Positions 45,063 through 52,569 of a stretch of 52,569 nucleotides of DNA are shown here, piece by piece. The notes under the pieces are model-generated. The model ran no database searches, had not been told where the DNA came from, and saw only the letters and a list, made by a program, of their open reading frames with translations. Origin of the DNA: an uncultured SAR116 cluster alpha proteobacterium (lineage in GTDB: Bacteria; Pseudomonadota; Alphaproteobacteria; Puniceispirillales; Marisalimonadaceae); NCBI GenBank assembly GCA_902529515.1, contig CABZWX010000008.1, forward strand, positions 1 through 52,569, written 5' to 3'. Made by a program: the position numbers and the translations under genes. Each line of letters opens with the position of its first letter. Positions within the stretch are counted from its first letter, which is position 1.

Positions 45063-45702
45063 TACATATGAAAAGTTTTGTTCGCATATATTTGTTTCAC
45101 GTGAAACATATGAAAAATTATGTTTGTTTCAAAAAATTCTTATTAAATGGCAAAAGTCAATCAATTTAATAAGTAAAAAAACTATTGAAAATACTTGGGA
45201 TAGACATTTCTTAGACTCAGCACAATTGTACAAGTATGTTAAAGATATAGAAGGAAACATAATAGATTTTGGTTCTGGGGCTGGATTTCCGGGTATGGTG
45301 CTTGCAATAATGAGTAAAAAAAAAATCCACTTAGTTGAATCTGATCATAAGAAATGTGTTTTTTTAAAAGAAATTGCAATGTTAACAGAAACAGATATAA
45401 CTATTCATAATTGTAGAATTGAAGATTTGAACTTTATAAATGTTGACTTGGTTACTTGCAGAGCATTAGCATCATTGAAAAACCTAATTCAATATGTAGA
45501 GCTCTTCATAAATAAATCATCTGGAGAAAAACAAAAATTTCCTAAGATGCTGTTTTTAAAGGGGAAATCTTATTATTCGGAGATTGTTGAGTTAAGTAAA
45601 ATAAAAAAAATTAGTTTCGACGAATATCCTTCAATAACAGACAAAGATGGAAGAATTTTATATATAAATAAAGTTGATAATTTGAATATTGAAAATGATT
45701 GA
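45046..45702 (+). CDS. rsmG: 16S rRNA (guanine-527-N7)-methyltransferase RsmG (GidB)
   Basis: 218-residue SAM methyltransferase modifying G527 near the decoding site; its loss gives low-level streptomycin resistance in other bacteria. SAM-binding motif [17 protein letters not shown] at about 70-88; HFLDSAQLY upstream. The N-terminal [10 protein letters not shown] is encoded by DNA that is also a perfect parS site, a dual use known from other alphaproteobacterial gidB genes. TTG start at 45046 overlaps the mnmG end by 17 bases; parA starts within its last codons. Confidence 0.94.
   Translation: MLTNINTYEKFCSHIFVSRETYEKLCLFQKILIKWQKSINLISKKTIENTWDRHFLDSAQLYKYVKDIEGNIIDFGSGAGFPGMVLAIMSKKKIHLVESDHKKCVFLKEIAMLTETDITIHNCRIEDLNFINVDLVTCRALASLKNLIQYVELFINKSSGEKQKFPKMLFLKGKSYYSEIVELSKIKKISFDEYPSITDKDGRILYINKVDNLNIEND
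45093..45108. promoter_or_regulatory. parS: Perfect parS centromere site 2, inside rsmG
   Basis: TGTTTCACGTGAAACA, an exact 16-base palindrome identical to the consensus ParB site. It lies in the fifteenth to twentieth codons of rsmG and is translated as VSRET, so sequence is shared by protein and centromere. It is 0.6 kb before parA. Confidence 0.95.
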
Positions 45703-46480
45703 TAAAGTTACACAGATCATTGCTATAGCAAATCAGAAGGGTGGCGTAGGAAAAACTACCACTGTAGTAAATTTGGCAACAGCTATGGCAGCCTGTGATA
45801 AAAAAACACTTATAATTGACGCAGATCCACAAGGAAATGCTAGTACTGGCTTTGGCATAAAATACGATCAAAGAGATAAAGATTTATATTCTATAATTTG
45901 TGGTAAGGATAATATAAATGTTTCAATTAAAAAAACTATGATACCAAAATTAGATATTATTCCCACCTCACCAGATCTTTCTGTCCTTGAACAAGAATTA
46001 GTTGATGTAAAAAATAGAGAATTTAAAATTCGTGATTTAATTAGAGAAATTGGTGAGTTTTACGATTACATATTCATTGATTGTCCACCTTCTCTAGGAT
46101 TGCTTACATTGAATGCTTTATGTGCGGCTAAAAGTTTAATTGTACCTCTTCAAACAGAATTTTATGCATTGGAGGGTTTAACTCAACTCATGAAAACATT
46201 GGAGTTAATTAAAAAAAATTTTAATAATAATATTACTCTCCAAGGTATACTCCTAACAATGTATGACAAAAGAAATAAAATATGTGAAATGGTATCAAAT
46301 GACGTTAAAAATCATTTTAATGATAAAGTTTTTAAAACTATAATTCCAAGAAACGTTAGAATTTCTGAAGCACCTAGTTATGGTCAGCCAGTATTGATGT
46401 ATGATATTTCATGTCCGGGATCTCAAGCATATGCTTCATTGGCAGGTGAAATAATTAATCAAGAGAGAGATTTTAAATGA
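45695..46480 (+). CDS. parA: Chromosome partitioning ATPase ParA (Soj)
   Basis: 261-residue deviant Walker ATPase. Walker A KGGVGKTT with both lysines begins at residue 15; DADPQGNASTGFG, then the FIDCPPSLGLLTLNAL block. ParA moves ParB-parS complexes after replication initiation. An in-frame TTG at 45689 would add two residues; I prefer ATG 45695, which overlaps the rsmG stop by 8 bases. Its stop overlaps the parB start by 4 bases. rsmG-parA-parB is the standard chromosomal par locus. Confidence 0.97.
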   Translation: MIDKVTQIIAIANQKGGVGKTTTVVNLATAMAACDKKTLIIDADPQGNASTGFGIKYDQRDKDLYSIICGKDNINVSIKKTMIPKLDIIPTSPDLSVLEQELVDVKNREFKIRDLIREIGEFYDYIFIDCPPSLGLLTLNALCAAKSLIVPLQTEFYALEGLTQLMKTLELIKKNFNNNITLQGILLTMYDKRNKICEMVSNDVKNHFNDKVFKTIIPRNVRISEAPSYGQPVLMYDISCPGSQAYASLAGEIINQERDFK

Positions 46481-47334
46481 AACAAAAGAAAAATTCCAGA
46501 CCTAATGGCCTTGGAAGTGGTCTTTCAAGTCTTTTAGGTGCTGAAGCAGAAAAAAATAATGATAATTATAAAATGGTACCAATAGAGTTTATCAAACCTG
46601 GACCATGGCAGCCAAGAAAAATTTTTGATAAAGATGAATTAGATTCCTTGTCCAATTCAATAAAAAAACAGGGCATAATTCAACCAGTAATCTTAAAATC
46701 TAACGATAAAGTTAAAAATGAATATTTTATAATTGCTGGTGAAAGAAGGTGGAGAGCATGTCAATTAGCAAAAATACATGAAATTCCAGCCATTATTAGA
46801 GATGATATAAATGTTGAAAAAATTGCTGAATTATCTTTGGTTGAAAATATTCAAAGATCTGAATTAAATCCTATTGAAGAAGCAGAAGGGTATCAGTCTC
46901 TTTTAAGCAATTATAATTATACTCAAGAAGATATTTCAAAAGCAGTTGGAAAATCTCGGTCTTATATTGGTAATATTATTAGATTATTATCATTGTCGGT
47001 TAAGGCTAAAGAATTATTATTAGAGAAAAAACTTACTATTGGTCAAGTCCGACCACTTATAGGACATAAAGATGCTGACATTTTTTTAGATATAATATTA
47101 AAGAAAAGACTTAATTCTAGAGATATTGAAAAACTCATAAAACAAGGAAATATAAAGTCCAATAAAAATAACGTCAAAAATATAGATATTATTAATTTAG
47201 AAAAAGAATTAACAGAAATAACAGGACTAGGCGTAAATATTGATTTTAATTATTTAAAAAACACTGGTACTATAAAACTAGAATGTAAAAATCTAGAACA
47301 ATTTAACTTTATAATTGAAAAATTTAAGAATTAA
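46477..47334 (+). CDS. parB: Chromosome partitioning protein ParB (Spo0J)
   Basis: 285-residue parS-binding CTPase clamp. N-terminal PNGLGSGLSSLLG ParA-interacting segment; IKPGPWQPRKIF; the CTP-binding box GERRWRA at 88-94; a helix-turn-helix around 135-165 (YTQEDISKAVGKSRSYIGNIIRLL); and a C-terminal dimerisation domain. Its targets are the two parS sites in this window. It overlaps parA by 4 bases and converges on holA with an 11-base overlap. Confidence 0.97.
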   Translation: MKQKKNSRPNGLGSGLSSLLGAEAEKNNDNYKMVPIEFIKPGPWQPRKIFDKDELDSLSNSIKKQGIIQPVILKSNDKVKNEYFIIAGERRWRACQLAKIHEIPAIIRDDINVEKIAELSLVENIQRSELNPIEEAEGYQSLLSNYNYTQEDISKAVGKSRSYIGNIIRLLSLSVKAKELLLEKKLTIGQVRPLIGHKDADIFLDIILKKRLNSRDIEKLIKQGNIKSNKNNVKNIDIINLEKELTEITGLGVNIDFNYLKNTGTIKLECKNLEQFNFIIEKFKN

Positions 47335-48364
47335 TTTTATTTCTTGCAAGAACAGATGTTGATAATATGAATTGTGATAAAAGAGTTTTTTCTATTGTAT
47401 GATTTAATTTACATCTTAGCTCTAGCTCGATTAAGCGTGCCAATATAATGTTAATTAATTTTAAATTCCACACTTTGCATTGAAAAATTATAAACTCTTT
47501 TTTTTTAAAAAAAATTGGTGGTTTTATATTTTCAATAATATTTATCAAGTTTTTGCTATTCTCAAAACGTAATAAAACTCTTTCAATTAATTTAAAGTGA
47601 TTAAAGAACATTCTTATTAAAGTCATACTCGTTGTTTGATTTTCATAAATATTTTCGAAAATTGTTATTGCTTCTCTAGGATTACCATTTGAACAATTTT
47701 CAATAATTTTATTTAAATTAACATCATCGTTTCTTGAAACAAGAGCTAAAATCATTTCTTCAGTAACGTTTTTGCTGTTGGTTAAAAAGATGTCTAGTTT
47801 TTCAAGTTCCATTTCATTAGTTAATGAATTTGTACTAAATTTAAGACTTAAATTTTTTATAAATTCTACTTTAAACTTAATTTTATGTCTAGAAAACAAA
47901 TCAGATAATTTAGAATGAATTGTATTTATTTTTTCTTCATAACATGGAACTAGAATAGCATTGTTTATATTCATAAAGTATTTTATAAATGAACTTAACT
48001 TTAAGTTTGTAGCTTTTATTAAAAGTAAATAATTGTTATTCTCAGTTTTGACACTTTCTAAAATGATACTTTCTAAGCTTTTATTTATAGTAATATCCAT
48101 TAGATCTAAAAGTATAAATCTTTTTTCCGAAAAAACACTCAAGGTATTTATATTGTCATGTAGTACCGTGGGATTATCCTTAAATTCATTACCGTTTATC
48201 TTTGAGACATTGAAAGGATCATTTGTATCTATTTTAAGAAGTTCTATAGTTTTTTTATATAAAAGGTCAACTAAGCCACTGTTAGTACCATGCAAAAAAA
48301 TTATGTTTATTTTTTCACTGCTGTTTTTTAAATTATATTCATAAAAAAGAGGATCTATTTTCAA
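47324..48364 (-). CDS. holA: DNA polymerase III delta subunit
   Basis: 346 residues, diverged but recognisable as the clamp-loader wrench that opens the beta clamp. N-terminal NIIFLHGTNSGLVDLLY corresponds to the degenerate P-loop; later GNPREAITIFENIY and the C-terminal collar region LARLIELELRCKLNHTIEKTLLSQFIL are typical. The position parB><holA-lptE-leuS is the conserved alphaproteobacterial order and supports the call. It overlaps lptE by 4 bases upstream and the parB 3' end by 11 bases. Confidence 0.9.
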   Translation of the reverse strand: MKIDPLFYEYNLKNSSEKINIIFLHGTNSGLVDLLYKKTIELLKIDTNDPFNVSKINGNEFKDNPTVLHDNINTLSVFSEKRFILLDLMDITINKSLESIILESVKTENNNYLLLIKATNLKLSSFIKYFMNINNAILVPCYEEKINTIHSKLSDLFSRHKIKFKVEFIKNLSLKFSTNSLTNEMELEKLDIFLTNSKNVTEEMILALVSRNDDVNLNKIIENCSNGNPREAITIFENIYENQTTSMTLIRMFFNHFKLIERVLLRFENSKNLINIIENIKPPIFFKKKEFIIFQCKVWNLKLINIILARLIELELRCKLNHTIEKTLLSQFILSTSVLARNKINS

Positions 48365-48837
48365 CTTAATCTTCTTATGATAATTTCAATACGTCTATAA
48401 AGAGATTTTGCTAAGCTTTTAGTTAATCTTTCCTTAATGTGATTAATGCTTTTTTCTTGAGTGTAAAGAGAATTTGATGAAGAGCTCAAAGCAGGAAAAC
48501 TATTTATGGATCCAGATTTGACGACCTGTGTATCTTTATTTACTAATTGATAATAGATTCTAGCTTTTGTTGATTTTAGAATATTTTGACCACTAACGGA
48601 CAATGTCTTTGTAGTTTCAAATGTTATCTGTGTAGTAAGTGTGTATTTTTTTTTATTATTAATATTCTGAAAATAACGTTTTAAACTTTCTTTAAAATAC
48701 AAGTTGTATTTATCATCAGGTGTTTTAATTTCGATTGAATAATTGTTAATATTTTGAATGTTTTCAAAATTTTTAACAGTACAGCTACTAATTAATATGA
48801 TTAAAGTAGAAAAGAATAATTTTTTTAAAACAAACAA
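48361..48837 (-). CDS. lptE: LPS-assembly lipoprotein LptE-like
   Basis: 158 residues with a lipoprotein signal ending ISSC, Cys19. The remainder is a small alpha/beta domain; the LptE-like pattern of strands YTLTTQITFETTKTLSVSG and a C-terminal helix pair (HIKERLTKSLAKSLYRRIEIII) is visible. LptE plugs the LptD translocon in the outer membrane. Sequence conservation in this family is low, so the call depends on size, signal and the leuS-lptE-holA context (12-base gap to leuS, 4-base overlap with holA). Confidence 0.85.
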   Translation of the reverse strand: MFVLKKLFFSTLIILISSCTVKNFENIQNINNYSIEIKTPDDKYNLYFKESLKRYFQNINNKKKYTLTTQITFETTKTLSVSGQNILKSTKARIYYQLVNKDTQVVKSGSINSFPALSSSSNSLYTQEKSINHIKERLTKSLAKSLYRRIEIIIRRLS

Positions 48838-48849
48838 TTTATGCTCAAT

Positions 48850-51372
48850 TCAAATTACAAAGTTAACAACACGATTAGGTATAATAATAACTTTTTTTGG
48901 TTTTTTATTCAAAAATTTTAGGACATTCTCTTCTTTTAAAGCAATTTCTTCAATATCATTCTTATCTAAGTCTATAGGTACTTCAACAACTGCTCGTACT
49001 TTTCCATTAACTTGAATAGGCATTTTTACAATACTCTTTTTAATGTACTTTAAATCAACTTTTGGCCAACTTTGATTTGAAATTGAGTTTTTATTACCTA
49101 AACTATACCATAATTCTTCGGCGATATGGGGAACCATTGGATTTATTAAGACAAGAAGTCTACTTATTACAAAAAGAACAATTTTAGCATCATCATCATT
49201 TTGAATTTTATGAGTAATAACTACGTTAAATAAATTTCTAATTTGAGCTACTGCAATGTTGAAGTGAAAGTCTTCAATTGCTTTTGTAACATCTTTAATT
49301 GCAGCGTGCATAACTGATAATAGTTCTTTATTTTGTAAAGAAATATTTTTTGGCAGTTTGTTGAGATTATCTTTATTAGGTAAATTTTTTACAAATTTCC
49401 ATAGTTTATTTAAAAAACGCCAAGAACCCTCTACTCCTGAGTCAGACCATTCCATATCTCTATTAGGAGGAGAATCAGATAACACAAAAAAGCGTGCGGT
49501 GTCTGCACCAAAGTCTTTAATTATTTGCTGAGGGTCAACTACATTTCTTTTTGATTTGCTCATTTTCTCTACTCTTCCAGCAATAACAGGCTCTTTTGTA
49601 TTTAAATGAAAGTGTTCATTACCTTTTTTTATTATATCACTGGGAAAAACCCATTTTGCTTCTTTCGTTTTAAAGGTTTGGTGACATACCATTCCTTGTG
49701 TTTGGAGAGAAGTAAAAGGCTCTTCAATATCTAGAATCTTTACGTGTTTCAAAGCTCTCATAAAAAACCTTGAATACAGAAGATGCATAACTGCATGTTC
49801 AACTCCTCCAATATATTGATCAACAGGCATCCAGTATTTGATTGCTTGTTTGGTAAAAGCACTTGAAGGATTAAGATCGGTAAATCTTGCAAAATACCAA
49901 CTAGACTCAAAAAAGGTATCGAACGTATCTGTTTCTCTAATAGCACTTTCATTGCATTTGGGGCATTGGGTGTATTTCCAAGTTGGATGATTATCTAATG
50001 GATTTCCCCTTGTGTCAAAATTAGCATCTTCTGGTAGTGTAATTGGTAAATGATCTTTTGGTACTGGCACTTCGCCACAATTGTTGCAAAAAATTATAGG
50101 TATTGGACATCCCCAATATCTCTGTCGAGAAACACCCCAATCGCGTATTCTAAAAGTTATTTTTTCTTCGCCAATTTCTAATTCAATTAATTTTTTTATG
50201 CATAATTTGATAGCATCATTAGTATTTAAGCCATTCAAAAATTCTGAATTGATATGAATACCATCACCTATAAAAGGTAGACTTTCTTTAGTTTTAATTA
50301 CAGGTATAATATCTAAAGAATATTTTACTGCAAAATCATAATCTCTTTGATCATGTGCAGGGCAACCAAAAATTGCGCCAGTCCCATAATCCATCAAAAT
50401 AAAGTTAGCGATAAAAATTTTTAACTTAACATTTTTTTTAAAAGGATGAGAGACAGTAAGGTTTGTGTCGTATCCATATTTTTCAGCTTTTTCTAAATCA
50501 GCTTCTTTGGTTGAATTTTTCTCACAAAATTTTATGAATTCAGCTGCTTTTGTATCCCTTTTACAAATTTTCTTTGTAAGTGGATGTTGAGATGATATCG
50601 CAATAAAAGTTGCTCCAAAGATTGTATCGGGTCTCGTTGTGAAAACAGAGATTTTTTCAGATGAGTTCTCTAATGAAAATTTAATTATAGCTCCATTGCT
50701 TTTTCCAATCCAATTTCTTTGCATTGTTTTTACTTTTTCAGGCCAACCATTTAAATTATCAATTTCATTGAGTAATTCATCTGCAAAATCTGAAATTTTA
50801 AGAAACCATCCCTTCATTTTTTTCTTTTCAACTTCAGCCCCAGACCTCCAACCCCGACCATCAACAACTTGTTCGTTCGCTAAAACTGTATTTTCAACTG
50901 GATCCCAATTTACCAAGGTTTCTTTTTTATAAGCAATTCCAGATTTATAGAAATCTAAAAACATTTTCTGTTCAAATTTATAGTAACTTGGATCACATGT
51001 GCTTAGTTCTCTTTCCCAATCATATGATAAGCCCATTTGCTTTAACTGTATCTTCATATTTTCAATATTAGAATTAGTCCATTTAGAGGGATGAGTTTTA
51101 TTTTCTATAGCGGCATTTTCTGCTGGTAGCCCAAATGAGTCCCAACCCATAGGATGAAGAACATTAAACCCTTGAGCCCTTTTATATCTAGCAATTAGAT
51201 CACCTAAAGTATAATTTCTTACATGTCCCATATGTATGGCTCCAGAAGGATATGGAAACATTTCTAATACATAATATTTAGGTTTGTTATAATCAACTTC
51301 GGCTTTAAAAGTGTTAAGCTCAGACCACTTACTTTGCCATTTTTTTTCAATTACAGACGGATTATATTTCAT
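48850..51372 (-). CDS. leuS: Leucyl-tRNA synthetase
   Basis: 840-residue class I synthetase. HIGH motif HMGH at 47-50 (YPSGAIHMGHVRNYTLGD); the CP1 editing domain with FTTRPDTIFGATF and the DYGTGAIFGCPAHDQRDYDFA block; zinc-binding-like Cys pairs in FCNNCGEVPVP and QCPKCNESAIRETDTFDTFFESSWYF; and KMSKSKRNVVDP near residue 600. Full length, all motifs intact. It is followed by lptE-holA and preceded by a DUF3576 lipoprotein gene 8 bases upstream, the conserved alphaproteobacterial set. Confidence 0.98.
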   Translation of the reverse strand: MKYNPSVIEKKWQSKWSELNTFKAEVDYNKPKYYVLEMFPYPSGAIHMGHVRNYTLGDLIARYKRAQGFNVLHPMGWDSFGLPAENAAIENKTHPSKWTNSNIENMKIQLKQMGLSYDWERELSTCDPSYYKFEQKMFLDFYKSGIAYKKETLVNWDPVENTVLANEQVVDGRGWRSGAEVEKKKMKGWFLKISDFADELLNEIDNLNGWPEKVKTMQRNWIGKSNGAIIKFSLENSSEKISVFTTRPDTIFGATFIAISSQHPLTKKICKRDTKAAEFIKFCEKNSTKEADLEKAEKYGYDTNLTVSHPFKKNVKLKIFIANFILMDYGTGAIFGCPAHDQRDYDFAVKYSLDIIPVIKTKESLPFIGDGIHINSEFLNGLNTNDAIKLCIKKLIELEIGEEKITFRIRDWGVSRQRYWGCPIPIIFCNNCGEVPVPKDHLPITLPEDANFDTRGNPLDNHPTWKYTQCPKCNESAIRETDTFDTFFESSWYFARFTDLNPSSAFTKQAIKYWMPVDQYIGGVEHAVMHLLYSRFFMRALKHVKILDIEEPFTSLQTQGMVCHQTFKTKEAKWVFPSDIIKKGNEHFHLNTKEPVIAGRVEKMSKSKRNVVDPQQIIKDFGADTARFFVLSDSPPNRDMEWSDSGVEGSWRFLNKLWKFVKNLPNKDNLNKLPKNISLQNKELLSVMHAAIKDVTKAIEDFHFNIAVAQIRNLFNVVITHKIQNDDDAKIVLFVISRLLVLINPMVPHIAEELWYSLGNKNSISNQSWPKVDLKYIKKSIVKMPIQVNGKVRAVVEVPIDLDKNDIEEIALKEENVLKFLNKKPKKVIIIPNRVVNFVI

Positions 51373-51380
51373 AATGATAT

Positions 51381-51881
51381 TTATTTATTTGCACTAATTC
51401 GTAAATTTCTTGCTTCATTTAAAATACTATTTTCTATTTTTGAAGCCAAATTATTATCTGTAAAAGTGTCAGACCAAATATTATTTATAAGTTTTTGGAC
51501 ATGGACTTTTACCTCTATACCATCTGATCTTAATTCACTTGTTTTTATATAAGCGGTAATTTTAATTCTTTTATCTTTAATATTTTTTTTTACATACCAA
51601 TCAGTTATTATAGTTCCACCTAAGGCATCTGTTGATATTAGAGGTGTAATAGATAATATATTTAAAGATGCTCTCCATAAATATCCATTAACATTAACAT
51701 TATCTCCAGAGGAGTCTTTTTGATTAAGCATGTCTGATAATGAGATACCTTTTTCTGAGTCTTTAGAGAACAAACCAGGTGTTTTTTTTTCACTTGTCGT
51801 GTGATTTTGAGATATTGAATTATTTGTTGAGCAAGCTGAAATTAAAATTAAAATAAATGCTAATAGAACATTCCTAGTCAT
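51381..51881 (-). CDS. DUF3576 lipoprotein
   Basis: 166 residues with a lipoprotein signal (LILISAC, Cys17), a polar linker, then the DUF3576 domain: VNVNGYLWRASLNILSITPLISTDALGGTIITDWYV and RIKITAYIKTSELRSDGIEVKVHVQKL. The family is restricted largely to alphaproteobacteria and sits just before leuS; its function is unknown but it is presumably an outer-membrane-anchored periplasmic protein. It starts a minus-strand transcript DUF3576-leuS-lptE-holA. The 120-base gap upstream holds the terminator of the porin gene. Confidence 0.9.
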   Translation of the reverse strand: MTRNVLLAFILILISACSTNNSISQNHTTSEKKTPGLFSKDSEKGISLSDMLNQKDSSGDNVNVNGYLWRASLNILSITPLISTDALGGTIITDWYVKKNIKDKRIKITAYIKTSELRSDGIEVKVHVQKLINNIWSDTFTDNNLASKIENSILNEARNLRISANK

Positions 51882-51946
51882 AAATTGTCCTTCTTGGTAT
51901 TACTATAATCTTTTATCAGTGTTTCACAATACATCATATAACTAAT

Positions 51947-51981
51947 AAAAAAAATAAAAAAAGGCGACCGAAGCCGCCTTT
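51947..51981 (-). terminator. Rho-independent terminator of the porin gene
   Basis: On the minus strand AAAGGCGGC-TTCG-GTCGCCTTT forms a 9-pair stem (one G-T pair) closed by a C-UUCG-G tetraloop, at 51981-51960, followed directly by a T-rich tract to 51947. It starts 20 bases after the porin stop and is by far the clearest intrinsic terminator in the window. Confidence 0.9.
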
Positions 51982-52001
51982 AAGTAGATTAAGTAAAGCA
52001 A

Positions 52002-52569
52002 TTAGAATGTTGCTTTAATTGTAAGTTTTGAAGCTGTTCCAGAGTCATTTGTATTACCTGTACTGTTTCCAGCTTTGTAATCATAGTCTTCCACGTTTAT
52101 GTAAGCAGTTAGACCAGACGCAATTGTGTACGCAACCTCAATACCTGAGTTTGAATAACTTTCAGTTTTTATACCATCGTCAGTTTCAGCAGTATGTAAA
52201 GTTATAGTCGTACCGTCATCTACTTTAAATGAAACGGCTGCACCTATAGACTCTTCGTCTGCTTGATCCATCGCTGTTATTGGAGCTACACGAGCCGCAG
52301 TATTAGTCGATGCACTACCGGCTACAGCTGCACGAGCTGCTTTTTCGAATGTTGACTGAGATACAGCTGCAGTTATGTTGCCAGAAGAAACCTTAACACC
52401 AATAACTGATGTATCTGTGTCTTGTGATGCTGCTTCAGTTGTACCTGTTGCGTAACCTATAGTAACGGCAGCTCCACCTGCATCCATTGAATACTTAGCT
52501 CCAAATTCTGTTGAGTCAGTAGAACCTGCTGTACCAGAATTCATGAAAGAAACACCAGCTGTTAGTCCA
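52002..52569 (-). CDS. Outer-membrane porin, C-terminal part (cut by window edge)
   Basis: The frame is open from the window edge to the stop at 52002 (188 visible codons, GLTAGVSFMNSGTAG at the visible start); an internal ATG at 52544 is not the true start. Alternating hydrophobic/polar strands rich in Ala, Gly, Thr and Ser, with repeated patterns such as AAVTIGYATGT, GIEVAYTIASGLTAYINVEDYDY and the terminal KLTIKATF ending in Phe, match beta-barrel porins of the general alphaproteobacterial type with a C-terminal Phe for BAM recognition. The DNA is clearly richer in G+C than its neighbours, as for very highly expressed genes in AT-rich genomes. Probably a major porin; pore selectivity cannot be told from this fragment. 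Confidence 0.85.
   Translation of the reverse strand, partial: GLTAGVSFMNSGTAGSTDSTEFGAKYSMDAGGAAVTIGYATGTTEAASQDTDTSVIGVKVSSGNITAAVSQSTFEKAARAAVAGSASTNTAARVAPITAMDQADEESIGAAVSFKVDDGTTITLHTAETDDGIKTESYSNSGIEVAYTIASGLTAYINVEDYDYKAGNSTGNTNDSGTASKLTIKATF

Noticed and set aside
1-52569. CRISPR array, insertion sequence, integrase, toxin-antitoxin pair or prophage genes
   Set aside because: No spaced direct repeats, terminal inverted repeats, transposase-like proteins or phage genes were seen; the content is core chromosomal genes throughout.

Overview
The window is an AT-rich (about 30% G+C by eye), very compact chromosome segment from a free-living alphaproteobacterium with a streamlined genome, most likely a marine lineage. 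Evidence: alphaproteobacterial gene order (ybeY-phoH-miaB; trpS-murJ-glnD; grpE-dnaK-dnaJ-dapB; hisE-F-A-H-B; dnaQ-coaE next to hemE-hemJ-rho-mnmE-mnmG-rsmG-parA-parB and holA-lptE-leuS), overlapping or abutting genes, and a C-terminal porin fragment rich in Ala/Thr/Ser/Gly. A complete glnD argues against Pelagibacter (SAR11) proper, which is reported to lack PII control; HIMB59-, AEGEAN-169- or SAR116-like lineages fit better, but this is inference.

Layout. 1-5.6 kb (minus): ybeY (cut by the window), phoH, miaB, an acyltransferase/OlsB pair for ornithine lipids, rimI and tsaB. 5.7-8.3 kb: an exported polysaccharide deacetylase (plus) converging on a Bax-type glucosaminidase, then an Nfu iron-sulfur carrier. 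8.3-16.5 kb (minus): trpS, murJ, glnD, mutS. 16.6-20.5 kb: malic enzyme-phosphotransacetylase fusion, a PfkB kinase and an orphan lipoprotein. 20.5-25.2 kb (minus): dapB, dnaJ, dnaK, grpE with a sigma-32-type promoter before dnaK. 25.3-31.8 kb: rph, rdgB, a frame-interrupted hemW, an LpoA-like lipoprotein (minus), rsmI, a BON lipoprotein and gshB. 31.8-36.9 kb (minus): HIT, hisE, hisF, hisA, a GNAT gene, hisH, hisB, smr and a Tim44-domain gene. 37.0-38.8 kb: secB (plus), dnaQ and coaE (minus).

The 38.8-39.07 kb gap between coaE and hemE has six DnaA-box matches plus AT-rich tracts and is the predicted chromosomal origin. To its right run hemE, hemJ, rho, mnmE, mnmG, rsmG, parA and parB (plus), with one near-perfect and one perfect parS site, then holA, lptE, leuS, a DUF3576 lipoprotein and a porin fragment (minus) with a strong UUCG terminator. 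Most genes left of the origin are on the minus strand and the first eight to its right on the plus strand, so both groups are transcribed with the replication fork.

The genes cover translation and RNA modification (trpS, leuS, miaB, mnmEG, rsmG, rsmI, tsaB, rimI, ybeY, rph), envelope building (murJ, lptE, LpoA-like, BON lipoprotein, Bax, olsBA), heat shock, histidine, heme, glutathione and lysine synthesis, DNA repair and replication, and origin segregation. I saw no tRNA or rRNA gene, CRISPR array, insertion sequence, prophage or riboswitch, and no gene-free stretch over 300 bases. No clearly new multi-gene system is visible. The most informative items are the origin/parS region, the hemW frame break at a dnaX-type slippery heptamer, the olsBA pair, the sigma-32 promoter and the acetyltransferase inside the histidine operon.
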